Origin: Acidimicrobiaceae bacterium
GTDB lineage: Bacteria; Actinomycetota; Acidimicrobiia; Acidimicrobiales; UBA8190
Reading direction: 5' to 3'
NCBI GenBank assembly: GCA_003151955.1
Contig: PLZB01000042.1
Location: forward strand, 1-48,224
Length of the DNA: 48,224 bases
Shown piece after piece: positions 37,486 to 46,119 of the stretch. Numbering within the stretch: the first letter of the stretch is position 1; each line of letters starts with the position of its first letter. The translations under genes and the position numbers were made by a program. Under the pieces are notes generated by a model. The model worked only from the letters and a program-made list of their open reading frames with translations, was not told the DNA's origin and made no database searches.

Positions 37486-39831
37486 TCAGGAGCCGGTCTG
37501 GCTCACCGCGAAGACGCCGGCCTGGAGAAGGGGCCCGATCTCCTCGGCCGGGGCCGGCATGGCGATGAAGTAGCCCTGGGCCTGGTCGGAGCCGATGCCC
37601 CGGACGGTGTCGAGCTGGGAGACGGTCTCGATTCCTTCCACGATGGTCTCGAGGCCGAGGGTGTGGGCCAGGTTGATGACGGCGTCGACCAGGACGGCGG
37701 CCGCGGGGGAGGCGTCGATCTCCATGATGAAGGACCGGTCGATCTTGAGGGTGTCGACCGGGAGCCGACGGAGGTACTCGAGCGAGGAGTAGCCGGTCCC
37801 GAAGTCGTCGATGGCCAGCCCGATCCCGAGCTCCTTGAGCTGGTGGAGCCGCTCGATGGCCTTGGTCGCCCCGTCCAGGGTCACGCTCTCGGTGATCTCG
37901 AGGACGAGGGCGGAGGCGGGGAGCCCGGACTCCTCGAGGGCGGCCTGGACGGTGGAGACGATGGCCCGGTCGTGGAGCTGGCGGGCCGAGAGGTTGACGG
38001 CCATGGTCGGGCAGGACACCCCGGCCTGCTCCCAGCTGACGGCCTGGCGGCAGGCCTCGTGGAGGGCGGCGGCCCCCAGGGCGACGATGTCACCGGTCTC
38101 CTCGGCCGTCTCGATGAAGGACCCCGGGTAGAGGAGGCCCCGGGTGGGGTGTCGCCAGCGGACCAGGGCCTCCACCCCGGTGAAGGTCCCGGTGCTCAGG
38201 TCGATGATGGGCTGGTAGTGGAGGTGGAGCTGGCCCGGGTTGGCGATCGCCGCGGTCAGGTCGGTGCGCAGGGCCAGCTTGGCCACCACGTCGTCGAGCA
38301 TCCGGCCCTCGAAGACCGAGATGCAGTGCTTCCCGGCGCTCTTGGCCTTGTAGAGGGCCACATCGGCGTTGCGCAGGAGCGCGTCGCTCGTCACCCCGTC
38401 GAGGGCCGAGAGGACCAGGCCGATGCTGGCCCGGACCCCGATGTCCCGGTCCCCGACCCTGATGGGCTCCTCCAGGGCCTTCAGCATCCGGGTGGCCGTC
38501 CGATGGGCGGCATAGGGGTCGGTCACGTCCTCGAGGAGGACGGCGAACTCGTCGCCGCCGAGCCGGGCGATGGTGTCGACCTCCCGGACGCAGCGCCGGA
38601 GGCGGCTGGCCGCCCCCTCGAGGAGCTCGTCGCCGGCGTCGTGCCCGAGGGTGTCGTTCACCGCCTTGAAGTCGTCGAGGTCGCACACCATGAGGGCCAG
38701 GGGCCGGCCGCTGCGCTGCTGGCGTCGGAGCGCCTGCTGGGTCCGGTCGGTGAAGAGGAGTCGGTTGGCCAGGCCGGTCAGGGGATCGTGGAAGGCCTGG
38801 TGCTCGAGGCGGTGCTCCCGTTCGTGGAGCTCCTGCACGGTGGCGGCCAGCCGGCGGGCCAGCCTGGCGTTGTCGAGGAGGGTCACCCGCTGGCGGAGGA
38901 GGACGAGGATGGTGGTCACCGCCCCGTCGACGACCAGGAGGGCGTCGAAGGAGGTGCCCCGGATGCCCAGGGTGACGGCCAGGGCGGCGGCAGCGGCCAC
39001 GGGGAGGTAGGGGAGGAGCCGGAGGCTCGAATAGCCGGGGTCGTCGCTCCCGGCCGGCTCCCCCGCGGATGTCGGGAGGAGGGCGGCGAGCCCGATGAGG
39101 AGGTAGCCGGCCACCCAGCCGGCATCGACGGCGCTCCCGGTTCCGGAGCTCGCCTTCTGGGTCAGGGCGGCGAAGCCGGTGTCGGAGATGGCGAAGGCCA
39201 CCATTCCCAGCCCGATCAGGCCCAGCGGCCACCGGGACCTGGCCCGGGCCTGGACCCGGGCCAGGGCCAGGAGGACGACGGTGGCGATGACGACGTCCCC
39301 CAGCGGGTGGGCCAGGGCGACCGCCGTCCTGAGGTCGTTCCCGGGCCGGTCGAACAGGGCCCGGAGCACGAGGTCCCAGCTGATGAACAGAAGGGAGCCG
39401 GCCGCCACCAGCCCGTCGAGCAGGGTCCGGACGCTGCCCCAGACCCCGCCGGGGACGTCGGCCAGGATGACCACCCCGACCAGCCCGAGGGGGACGGCCA
39501 GGAGGAACCCGACGTCGGCGACCGAGGGGAAGGGCACGGTCACGTCCCGGACCAGGGCGTACCAGGACCAGACCAGCTGGCCCAGGGCCCAGGACAGGGC
39601 GGAGAGGGCCAGAGCCGTCCACCCCAGCCGGCTGCGGCCTTCGGTGGTGGCCCGGCGCCAGGCGCAGGCCCCGGTTGCCGCGGTGGCGGCGACGAGCTCC
39701 CCGAGTCCGTCGACCCAGGTCGTGGTGGTCGGCCCGGCCAGATGGGTCAGGAGCCAGGTCAGGTAGAGCCCGAGCGCGAGCATGGCTGCGCCCGCGACAC
39801 GCCACCACCGGCCGGAGCCGAATTCGCCCAC
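37486..39831 (-). CDS. Membrane-anchored GGDEF-EAL protein
   Basis: 781 aa. The N-terminal 300 residues contain about nine or ten TM helices (MASE-like sensory region), then a short coiled linker (LLDNARLARRLAATVQELHERE), a GGDEF domain with intact ARLGGDEFAVLLED and an RxxD inhibitory site five residues before it (REVD), and an EAL domain with GVEALVRW, EITES, DDFGTGYSSLEYL, KIDRSF and EGIET intact. It can be both c-di-GMP synthase and phosphodiesterase. GTG start; GATACC is 6 nt upstream. It lies 27 nt downstream of the Fpg-like glycosylase gene on the same strand and could be cotranscribed. Confidence 0.92.
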   Translation of the reverse strand: MGEFGSGRWWRVAGAAMLALGLYLTWLLTHLAGPTTTTWVDGLGELVAATAATGACAWRRATTEGRSRLGWTALALSALSWALGQLVWSWYALVRDVTVPFPSVADVGFLLAVPLGLVGVVILADVPGGVWGSVRTLLDGLVAAGSLLFISWDLVLRALFDRPGNDLRTAVALAHPLGDVVIATVVLLALARVQARARSRWPLGLIGLGMVAFAISDTGFAALTQKASSGTGSAVDAGWVAGYLLIGLAALLPTSAGEPAGSDDPGYSSLRLLPYLPVAAAAALAVTLGIRGTSFDALLVVDGAVTTILVLLRQRVTLLDNARLARRLAATVQELHEREHRLEHQAFHDPLTGLANRLLFTDRTQQALRRQQRSGRPLALMVCDLDDFKAVNDTLGHDAGDELLEGAASRLRRCVREVDTIARLGGDEFAVLLEDVTDPYAAHRTATRMLKALEEPIRVGDRDIGVRASIGLVLSALDGVTSDALLRNADVALYKAKSAGKHCISVFEGRMLDDVVAKLALRTDLTAAIANPGQLHLHYQPIIDLSTGTFTGVEALVRWRHPTRGLLYPGSFIETAEETGDIVALGAAALHEACRQAVSWEQAGVSCPTMAVNLSARQLHDRAIVSTVQAALEESGLPASALVLEITESVTLDGATKAIERLHQLKELGIGLAIDDFGTGYSSLEYLRRLPVDTLKIDRSFIMEIDASPAAAVLVDAVINLAHTLGLETIVEGIETVSQLDTVRGIGSDQAQGYFIAMPAPAEEIGPLLQAGVFAVSQTGS

Positions 39832-39858
39832 GGTGGCGGTATCGGCACGCCCGGGCCG

Positions 39859-40737
39859 TTACTTGAGCAGCCGGGAGAACCTCCGGTCGGCCAGGGGTTT
39901 CCCTCCCGTCTGGCAGCCGGCGCAGTACTGCATCGACTTGGAGGAGAAGGAGACCTCCCGGATGACGTCCCCGCAGGTCGGGCAGGCCTCCCCGGTCCGG
40001 CCGTGGACCCGCATGGCCCGTTTCTTGTCGCCCTTCAGCTCGGAGGCGACGTGGCCGGCGGAGCGGTCCACCGCCTCGGAGAGGAGGCCGACGAGGGCGC
40101 CGTGGAGCCGGGCCACCTCCTCCCCGGTGAGCCGTCCGGCCGGCTTGTAGGGGGAGAGCCGGGCCTGGTGGAGGGCCTCGTCCGAATAGGCGTTGCCCAC
40201 CCCGGCCACCAGGGACTGCCGGGTCAACGCCGTCTTCAGGGTCCCCGTCTCGCCCGCCAGCAGCCGGCCCAGGGCCCCGGCGTCGAAGGTCGGGTCGAGG
40301 GGATCGGGTCCCAGGGCGGCCAGGGGGGCCACCGCCTCGGGCCGGTCGACGACCCAGAGGGCCAGGCGCTTCTCCGTCCCGGCCTCGGTCAGGTCGAAAC
40401 CGGGGGAATGCCCCAACTCCTCGGCCGGCTCGAACCCGAGCCGGAGGGCCAGGGGTCCCTTCCCCAGCTTGGCCCGACCCGCCGGAATGCTGTCGTACCA
40501 CCGGAGCCAGCCCCCCCGGGCCAGGTGGACGACGAGGAAGAGGCCGTCGAAGTCGAGGCAGAGGAACTTCCCCCGCCGGCTGCAGCCCACCCCGGTCCGT
40601 CCCACCAGGCTGCCGTGGGGTGGATCGAAGGTCTTGAGGGCGGCGAAGGCGGCCAGCTCACAGCGCTCCACCCGGAGACCCCGGATCCGGCCGTCGAGGA
40701 ACCCGGCCAGGGACTCGACCTCGGGGAGCTCCGGCAC
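39859..40737 (-). CDS. Fpg/Nei-family DNA glycosylase/AP lyase
   Basis: 292 aa. It starts MPELPEVE, so after Met removal P2 and E3 are the catalytic residues; K57 in RRGKFL is the beta-turn lysine; H2TH helices include LVAGVGNAYSDEALHQARLSP; the C-terminal zinc finger has C252/C255 and C272/C275. In classical Fpg an Arg sits in the finger loop (GRSTxxCxxCQ); here it is KSMQYCAGCQ, so damage preference may differ. It excises oxidised bases in base-excision repair. Follows the NADP-dependent reductase by 17 nt without an obvious ribosome site. Confidence 0.9.
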   Translation of the reverse strand: MPELPEVESLAGFLDGRIRGLRVERCELAAFAALKTFDPPHGSLVGRTGVGCSRRGKFLCLDFDGLFLVVHLARGGWLRWYDSIPAGRAKLGKGPLALRLGFEPAEELGHSPGFDLTEAGTEKRLALWVVDRPEAVAPLAALGPDPLDPTFDAGALGRLLAGETGTLKTALTRQSLVAGVGNAYSDEALHQARLSPYKPAGRLTGEEVARLHGALVGLLSEAVDRSAGHVASELKGDKKRAMRVHGRTGEACPTCGDVIREVSFSSKSMQYCAGCQTGGKPLADRRFSRLLK

Positions 40738-40754
40738 CGGACGTCAGGCCCCGG

Positions 40755-41762
40755 TCAGATCTCGACGATGACCTTCCCGGTGTTGCCACCGGTGAACAGG
40801 AGGTTGAGGGCGTCCGGGGCCTGGGCCAGGCCGACCACGAGGTGCTCGACGTGCTTGACCCGGCCCTCGGCCACCCAGCCGGCCATGGCCAGCTGGGCCT
40901 CGGGGAAGCGGTCGGCGTAGTCGAGGATGATGAACCCCTCCATCCGGCCCCGCTTGACGATCAGGTTGGACGTGTTGGCGAGGCCGGGGGCGGCCCCCCG
41001 GTCGTTGTAGGCCGAGATGGCCCCGCACAGCACGACCCGGCCCCGCAGGGCCAGGAGCCCGAGGGCGGTGTCGAGGATCTCGCCCCCGACGTTGTCCCAG
41101 AAGAGGTCGATTCCCTTCGGGCAGGCCTGGCGGAGCCGGCCCCGGAGACCCTCCTCCCGGTAGTTGACGGCGACGTCGAAGCCGAGCTCGTCGACCAGCC
41201 AGGCGCACTTCTCGGCGGTCCCGGCGATCCCCACCACCGTGCCGGCCCCCTTGATCCGGGCGATCTGGCCCACCGTCGACCCGGTGGCCCCGGCCGCACC
41301 GGAGACCACCACCGTGTCCCCCTCGACGATCCGGCCCACGTCGAGCAGTCCGAAGTAGGCCGTCATCCCCGTCACCCCGAAGACGTTCAGCGCCGTGACC
41401 GGGTCGATCCCGGCCGGAAGGGCCTGCATGGCCCCGGGACCCTCCCCGGCCAGGACGTAGTCCTGCCAGCCGGTCATCCCGAACACGAGGTCCCCGACCC
41501 GGTAGCGGGCGCTCTCCGAAGCCACCACCTCCCCGATGCCACTGCCCCGGACCACCTCGCCCAGGGCGATGGGGGGGAGGTAGCCGGCCACGTCGTCCAT
41601 CCAGGTCCGGATGGTGGGGTCGATGGAGAGGTAGCGGACCTTGACCAGGGCCTCCCCCGGCCCCAGGGTCGGGACCGGCTCCTCCTCGAGCCGGACCGTG
41701 TCCGGGCCCACCATCCCGCTGGGTCGCTCGGCCAGGACCAGCCGACGGTTGCCTTCGCTCAT
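40755..41762 (-). CDS. NADP-dependent oxidoreductase (MDR, zinc-independent)
   Basis: 335 aa. Close in layout to the CurA/prostaglandin-reductase branch: YLSIDPTIRTWMDD (about 48-61), IGEVVAS, NVFGVTGMTAYFGLLDVG (about 125-142), VVVSGAAGATGSTVGQIARIKGA (about 151-173) as the Rossmann motif, DLFWDNVGGEILD and LIVKRGRMEGFIILDY. Reduces the double bond of alpha,beta-unsaturated carbonyls. GATGCT lies 6 nt before the ATG and may be a leaderless -10. Upstream of and probably cotranscribed with the glycosylase gene. Confidence 0.92.
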   Translation of the reverse strand: MSEGNRRLVLAERPSGMVGPDTVRLEEEPVPTLGPGEALVKVRYLSIDPTIRTWMDDVAGYLPPIALGEVVRGSGIGEVVASESARYRVGDLVFGMTGWQDYVLAGEGPGAMQALPAGIDPVTALNVFGVTGMTAYFGLLDVGRIVEGDTVVVSGAAGATGSTVGQIARIKGAGTVVGIAGTAEKCAWLVDELGFDVAVNYREEGLRGRLRQACPKGIDLFWDNVGGEILDTALGLLALRGRVVLCGAISAYNDRGAAPGLANTSNLIVKRGRMEGFIILDYADRFPEAQLAMAGWVAEGRVKHVEHLVVGLAQAPDALNLLFTGGNTGKVIVEI

Positions 41763-41834
41763 TCGGCCAGCATCGCAGACCGGACCCCGGCCCGCCCGGT
41801 GGGCCGACGTCCGTGACCTCGTCGCCCCGGCCCT

Positions 41835-41840
41835 CTACAC
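41835..41840 (+). promoter_or_regulatory. -10 element for the lipoprotein gene
   Basis: TACACT, the same hexamer as before parA, but here about 50 nt upstream of the start, leaving a leader that carries AGGAGG just before the GTG. An example of a normal, leadered transcript in this window. Confidence 0.4.
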
Positions 41841-41892
41841 TGCCCCCCACACCACCCCACCGACGGGTTGGCACAGCAGGAGGGCATGAATC

Positions 41893-42657
41893 GTGGCGCA
41901 CGCATCTCTCGACCGGGGGCTTCGCACCCTGACCGCCGGGGCCGCCCTGGCCCTCCTGGGTGTCGGCCTCGCCGCCTGCAGCTCCTCGAGCTCCTCCTCG
42001 GCCGGCTCTCCCACCACCGCCGCCGGCTCCGCCACCACGGTCGGTGGCTCGTCCAGCACGGACCCCGCCACCCAGCTGAAGGGTCTCACCTCGGCCATCA
42101 ACTCGGCCAAGAACATGACCTTCAAGGTGACCTACACCACGACCTCGAGCGACACCTCTTCGGCCCCGTCCTCGGTGACCCTGGAGCAGGCCCCCCCCAA
42201 GAGCCTCTTCACCTCGAACGACGGCTCCTCGTTCATCAACAACGGGACCACCACCTACGCCTGCTCCAAGGACAGCAGCAGTGGGACGACCTCCTGCGTC
42301 AGCTACCCGGAGGCCCAGAACCCCATGGCCAGCCTCCTCACGCTCTACAGCCCGACGGCGGCCGAGGCCCTCTTCCAGACGGCCGAGTCCGAGGTGGCGG
42401 CCAAGCTGGCCGGCATCAGCATCAACTTCACCAGCCAGACCTTCGCCGGGCAGCCGTCGACCTGCGTGACCTACAGCTACGCCGGGAGCAACGCCAAGTA
42501 CTGTGTGACCAAGTCCGGGGTCCTCGCCTACGAGGGCGGCGGGAGCAGCGGGAACAGCAGCGCCTTCGAGCTGACCGCCTACTCGACGTCCGTCTCGGCC
42601 AGCGACTTCGCCCTGCCGACCGGGGCCACCGTCGAGACGATGCCGAGCATCCCCTGA
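41893..42657 (+). CDS. Lipoprotein of unknown function
   Basis: 254 aa. Type II signal peptide with lipobox GLAAC (Cys at about residue 29), followed by a Ser/Thr/Ala-rich linker (to about 60). The mature domain (about 62-254) has LKGLTSAINSAKNMTFKVTYTTT and LTLYSPTAAEALFQTAESEVAAK, with paired Cys at C..TTYAC/TTSC and TC/YC that could form disulfides. The pattern recalls LppX/LprG-like lipid-binding lipoproteins only in outline. GTG start with AGGAGG about 10 nt upstream. Converges with the PHP gene with a single base between the stops. Confidence 0.7.
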   Translation: MAHASLDRGLRTLTAGAALALLGVGLAACSSSSSSSAGSPTTAAGSATTVGGSSSTDPATQLKGLTSAINSAKNMTFKVTYTTTSSDTSSAPSSVTLEQAPPKSLFTSNDGSSFINNGTTTYACSKDSSSGTTSCVSYPEAQNPMASLLTLYSPTAAEALFQTAESEVAAKLAGISINFTSQTFAGQPSTCVTYSYAGSNAKYCVTKSGVLAYEGGGSSGNSSAFELTAYSTSVSASDFALPTGATVETMPSIP

Positions 42658-42658
42658 C

Positions 42659-43693
42659 TCAGGGGGTGTGACCGGCTGTCCATTCCAGCAACCGGTCGAG
42701 GGGCCAGCTGTTCACGATCCGGTCCACGGGGACCCCGGCGTCGGCCGCCTGCTCGCAGCCGTAGTGCTGCCACTCCAGCTGGCCCGGGGCATGGGCGTCG
42801 GTGTCGATGCTGACCAGGCAGCCCGCGGCCAACGCCGCCGCCAGGAGCTCGGGCGGGGGGTCCCGACGCTCGGGCCGGGAGTTGATCTCGACGGCGGTGC
42901 CGGTCCGGGCGCAGGCGTCGAAGACCTCGTCGGGGTCGAAGACCGAGGGGGCCCGACCTCGGCCCACGATCAGCCGGCCGGTGCAGTGTCCGAGGATGTC
43001 GGTGTGGGGGCTCTCGATGGCGGCCACCATCCGCCTCGTCATGGTCCGGGCGTCCATCTTGAGCTTGGAGTGGACGCTCGCCACGACCAGGTCGAGGCGG
43101 CCGAGGAGCTCCTCCTCCTGGTCCAGTGACCCGTCCTCCAAGATGTCGACCTCGATCCCGGTCAGGATCCGGAAGGGGGGCCGGATCCCGTCGAGGGCCA
43201 GGGTCTCGTTGAGGGCGGCCACCTCGTCGAGCTGGCGCCGGAGCCGGTCGGCGTCGAGCCCGTGGGCCACGGTGAGGCGGGCACTGTGGTCGGTGAGGGC
43301 CCAGTAGCGGTGGCCGAGGGCCCGGGCCGCCTCGGCCATCTCCACGATCGGGCTCCCCCCGTCGGACCAGTCCGAATGGCTGTGACAGTCCCCCTGGAGC
43401 AGGCTCCGGAGCTCGGCCACCGCACCCGCCGGACCCGGAGGCCGGCTCCCCTCCAGATCGGCCAGGTAGGCCGGGGTCTCCCCCGAAACCGCCTCGATCA
43501 CGACCCGGCCCGTGCTGTCGCCGATGCCTTCCAGGCTCTGCAACCGCCCCGATCGGGCCAGCTCGGCCACCCGGGCCGGGTCCTCGGCGGCCAGGACGGC
43601 GGCCGCCTTGCGGAAGGCCCTGACCTTGTAGGTGTCGGCCCCGGCCTCCTCCAGGAGATAGGCGATCCGTCGGAGGGCGGCGAGAGGATCCAC
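42659..43693 (-). CDS. HhH-PHP protein (PolX-like without polymerase domain)
   Basis: 344 aa. The N-terminal 80 residues (IAYLLEEAGADTYKVRAFRKAA and LEGIGDSTGRVV) match the helix-hairpin-helix region of family X polymerases; the rest (about 100-340) is a PHP phosphoesterase with CHSHSDWSDG, LTDHS, GIEVDIL, SVHSK, GHCTGR, EINSRPER and DTDAHAP, so all metal-binding motifs are present. The nucleotidyltransferase domain expected between them in PolX is missing. Likely a 3' phosphoesterase or nuclease in DNA repair. GTG start; TAGGTT is 9 nt upstream. Divergent from the LigD polymerase gene over 31 bp. Confidence 0.88.
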   Translation of the reverse strand: MDPLAALRRIAYLLEEAGADTYKVRAFRKAAAVLAAEDPARVAELARSGRLQSLEGIGDSTGRVVIEAVSGETPAYLADLEGSRPPGPAGAVAELRSLLQGDCHSHSDWSDGGSPIVEMAEAARALGHRYWALTDHSARLTVAHGLDADRLRRQLDEVAALNETLALDGIRPPFRILTGIEVDILEDGSLDQEEELLGRLDLVVASVHSKLKMDARTMTRRMVAAIESPHTDILGHCTGRLIVGRGRAPSVFDPDEVFDACARTGTAVEINSRPERRDPPPELLAAALAAGCLVSIDTDAHAPGQLEWQHYGCEQAADAGVPVDRIVNSWPLDRLLEWTAGHTP

Positions 43694-43724
43694 GGCCCCA
43701 CCAACCTATGCCACCATCGGGGCC

Positions 43725-44747
43725 ATGGCGCCCCCGGAGCCCCCTGTCGAGATCGAGGTCGGAAGTCGGACGGTGACGGTGACGAACCCCGGGAAGGTCT
43801 TCTTCTCCGCCCGGGGCGAGACCAAGCTCGACCTGGTCACCTACTACCTGGCGGTGGGGGAGGGGGCCCTCCTCGGGGTCCGAGACCGTCCTACCGTCCT
43901 GAAGCGCTACCCCAACGGGGCCGAGGGCGAGTTCTTCTACCAGAAGCGGGTCCCCGAGAAGCGGCCCGAATGGATCGAGACCGTCACCGTCGGCTTCCCG
44001 AGCGGCCGCCACGCCGAGGAGCTCTGCCCGGTCGACGTGGCTCACATCCTCTGGGCCGCCAACCTGGGCTGCCTGGACCTCAATCCCTGGCCGGTCCGCC
44101 GGGCCGACGTCGAACATCCCGACGAGCTCCGGGTCGACCTCGATCCCCAGCCCGGGGTGGTCTTCGACGACGTCCGGCGGGTGGCGCTCGAGTCCCGGGC
44201 CGTCCTGGCCGAGCACGGCCTGGCCGGCTTCCCGAAGACATCGGGCTCCCGGGGCATCCACGTGAACGTCCCCGTCGAACCCCGGTGGGACTTCACCGAG
44301 GTCCGCCGGGCCGCCCTGGCCCTGGCCCGGGAGGTCGAGCGCCGGCTCCCCGACATCGCCACCTCGAAATGGTGGAAGGAGGAGCGCGGCGAGCGGGTCT
44401 TCATCGACTACAACCAGAACGCCCGGGACCGGACCGTGGCCTCCGCCTACTCGGTCCGGGCCAACCCCGAGGGCCGGGTCTCCTGTCCCCTCGACTGGGA
44501 CGAGGTCCCCGACGCCGAGCCGGGCGACCTCACCATCGCCACCGTCCCGGACCGCTACGCCTCCCGGGGGGATCCCGGGGCCGGCCTCGACGACCGCCGC
44601 TACGCCCTGGACGGCCTCCTGGAGCTGGCCGCCCGGGACGAGGCCGGAGGCCTGGGCGACGCCCCCTGGCCGCCCCACTTCGCCAAGCAGCGCGGCGAGG
44701 GCCGCCGGGTCGCCCCCAGCCGGGCCCGGCGGAAGGAGGGACCGTGA
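43725..44747 (+). CDS. ligD: Stand-alone LigD polymerase (PrimPol) domain
   Basis: 340 aa archaeo-eukaryotic-primase-fold polymerase of NHEJ. Visible motifs: VTVTNPGKVFF, LVTYYLAVG, the catalytic pair D138/D140 (RVDLDPQ), KTSGSRGIHV (171-180) with the nucleotide-binding Ser/His, and FIDYNQN (227-233) with the third Asp. It fills gaps and adds ribonucleotides during end joining. The matching ligase domain is encoded separately at 25845. Its stop overlaps the GTG of the ABM-domain gene (GTGA). ATG chosen at 43725; the promoter region is shared with the PHP gene. Confidence 0.93.
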   Translation: MAPPEPPVEIEVGSRTVTVTNPGKVFFSARGETKLDLVTYYLAVGEGALLGVRDRPTVLKRYPNGAEGEFFYQKRVPEKRPEWIETVTVGFPSGRHAEELCPVDVAHILWAANLGCLDLNPWPVRRADVEHPDELRVDLDPQPGVVFDDVRRVALESRAVLAEHGLAGFPKTSGSRGIHVNVPVEPRWDFTEVRRAALALAREVERRLPDIATSKWWKEERGERVFIDYNQNARDRTVASAYSVRANPEGRVSCPLDWDEVPDAEPGDLTIATVPDRYASRGDPGAGLDDRRYALDGLLELAARDEAGGLGDAPWPPHFAKQRGEGRRVAPSRARRKEGP

Positions 44748-45040
44748 TCCTCGAGCAGGCCGTCCTCGATGTCGTCGGCGGGGAGGAGGAGGCCTTCGAG
44801 TCGGCATTCTCGGAGGCCAAGGCCATCGTGGCGTCGATGCCCGGCTTCCGCCGCCTCCAGCTCCTGCGGGGCATCGAGATCCCCGGCCGCTACCTCCTGC
44901 TCATCGAGTGGGACAGTCTCGAGGATCACACCGTCGGGTTCCGGGGGAGTCCCGGCTACGGGCAATGGAAGGCGCTCCTCCACCATTTCTACGATCCCTT
45001 CCCGACCGTCGACCACTACCGGCCCGTGGACGTCACCTGA
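44744..45040 (+). CDS. ABM-type (antibiotic biosynthesis monooxygenase) domain protein
   Basis: 98 aa ferredoxin-like fold. ILEQAVLDVVGGEEEAFESAFSEA and MPGFRRLQLLRGIEIPGRYLLLIEW are the paired strand-helix elements of the ABM family, in which a dimer forms a small barrel that may bind flavin-free aromatic substrates or heme. Too short for additional domains. Starts inside the stop of the LigD polymerase gene with a strong GGAGGG ribosome site, hence coupled to it; why a repair polymerase is coupled with an ABM protein is unknown. Confidence 0.85.
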   Translation: MILEQAVLDVVGGEEEAFESAFSEAKAIVASMPGFRRLQLLRGIEIPGRYLLLIEWDSLEDHTVGFRGSPGYGQWKALLHHFYDPFPTVDHYRPVDVT

Positions 45041-45042
45041 CC

Positions 45043-45058
45043 GACCCGACGCCGGGTC
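45043..45058. terminator. Bidirectional terminator hairpin
   Basis: GACCC-gacgcc-GGGTC (extendable to CTGACC...GGTCAG in another register) spans the 16-bp gap between convergent genes ending at 45040 and 45057. Confidence 0.4.
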
Positions 45059-46064
45059 AGTGGACGGCGCAGCTGCCGGTGGCCACCCCCGAGGTGCCGG
45101 CCAGGCCCGAGGCGATCCCGGTCGCCATCTGGGAGGGGAGGGTGGCGAAGGCCCGGCCCGAGCCGTTGGGGTCGCCGTCCACCGTCATCCCCACCACCGT
45201 CCCGGCCTGGTCGACGACGGGCCCGCCCGAGAAACCGGGGGCGACCCCGGGGGCGTCCATCACCTCGCCGGTGTGGAGGGCGCCGGCCACGGGGTAGTCC
45301 CCGTAGAACTGCTGGACCCCGAGGAGGGAGGCCGAGACCACCATCTCCTGGGGGCTCGGGAAGCCGATGGCGGCGGCCTCCTGGGAGGAGGGGTCCCGGG
45401 TGGCGTAGTGGAGCGGGACGAACCTCGCGCCCGGGACGTAGAGGACGGCGTAGTCGACGGAGGAGTCGAAGAAGGTCACGGTGGCGATGGCCTCGGTCCC
45501 GTCCGGGATCTGGATGGCGACCTGGCTGGCTCCGCTCACCACGTGGGCTGCGGTCACGATGTAATGGGTCGCCACCGGCCAGCCCGTCCCGGTGCCGTAG
45601 CCGTTCGGGTAGCAGCCGAGCGCGACGATCCGGACCGAACGGGCCGCGGCGGCCACCGTCCCCGGGGAATTCACCGTCTCGGGGACCGAGGCCGTCGGGC
45701 TGGCCCGCCCGGTGCCCTGGAAGGCGGTCAGCGAGCCCGAGGGCCGCAGGACGAAGACCACGCCCACGGTGAGGAGGACCACCAGGGTCAGGATCGACGC
45801 CAGGAGCACGAGCCCGGCGGCCCGGCCGCTCTTCTGGCGGACCGGAATCGGCTGGTAGCCGGTCCACGGCTGGCCCGGCCAGCTGGGCCGGGGCCACTGG
45901 GGTGGGGGCCATTGGGGCGGGGGCCACTGGGGCGGGACCTGCGCCGACGGGGTCCACCGCGGAGCCGGCGGCGGGGGGGCGCGGTGGGCGGGGTGGTCCT
46001 CGGGCCGGTACCACCGGCCGTCCGACGCGATCCACCACCCCGGGCCCTGCGGGACCTCGCTCAT
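45057..46064 (-). CDS. Membrane-anchored trypsin-like serine protease
   Basis: 335 aa. The N-terminal motif GWWIASDGRWYRPE (9-22) is a small cytoplasmic domain common in Acidimicrobiia; a Pro/Trp-rich linker with three PPPQW(P) repeats (about 43-62) follows, then one TM helix (83-106) and an extracytoplasmic protease domain. The catalytic triad is complete: H174 (VTAAHVV), D204 (SVDYAVL) and S279 (GFSGGPVV). C151 and the near-terminal Cys (SCAVH) could pair. Similar to MarP-type proteases, though without the multi-TM part. GGAGGG ribosome site 4 nt before ATG. Confidence 0.88.
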   Translation of the reverse strand: MSEVPQGPGWWIASDGRWYRPEDHPAHRAPPPPAPRWTPSAQVPPQWPPPQWPPPQWPRPSWPGQPWTGYQPIPVRQKSGRAAGLVLLASILTLVVLLTVGVVFVLRPSGSLTAFQGTGRASPTASVPETVNSPGTVAAAARSVRIVALGCYPNGYGTGTGWPVATHYIVTAAHVVSGASQVAIQIPDGTEAIATVTFFDSSVDYAVLYVPGARFVPLHYATRDPSSQEAAAIGFPSPQEMVVSASLLGVQQFYGDYPVAGALHTGEVMDAPGVAPGFSGGPVVDQAGTVVGMTVDGDPNGSGRAFATLPSQMATGIASGLAGTSGVATGSCAVH

Positions 46065-46119
46065 CGCCCCCTCCGCTGCGGATCATGATGGCCCGGATCG
46101 GGTCGCCGGCGCCCCGCGG

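Noticed and set aside
45900..45935. Tandem DNA repeat in the protease gene
   Set aside because: Short in-frame repeats encode PPPQWP linker units; they are part of the protein linker and not a separate element.
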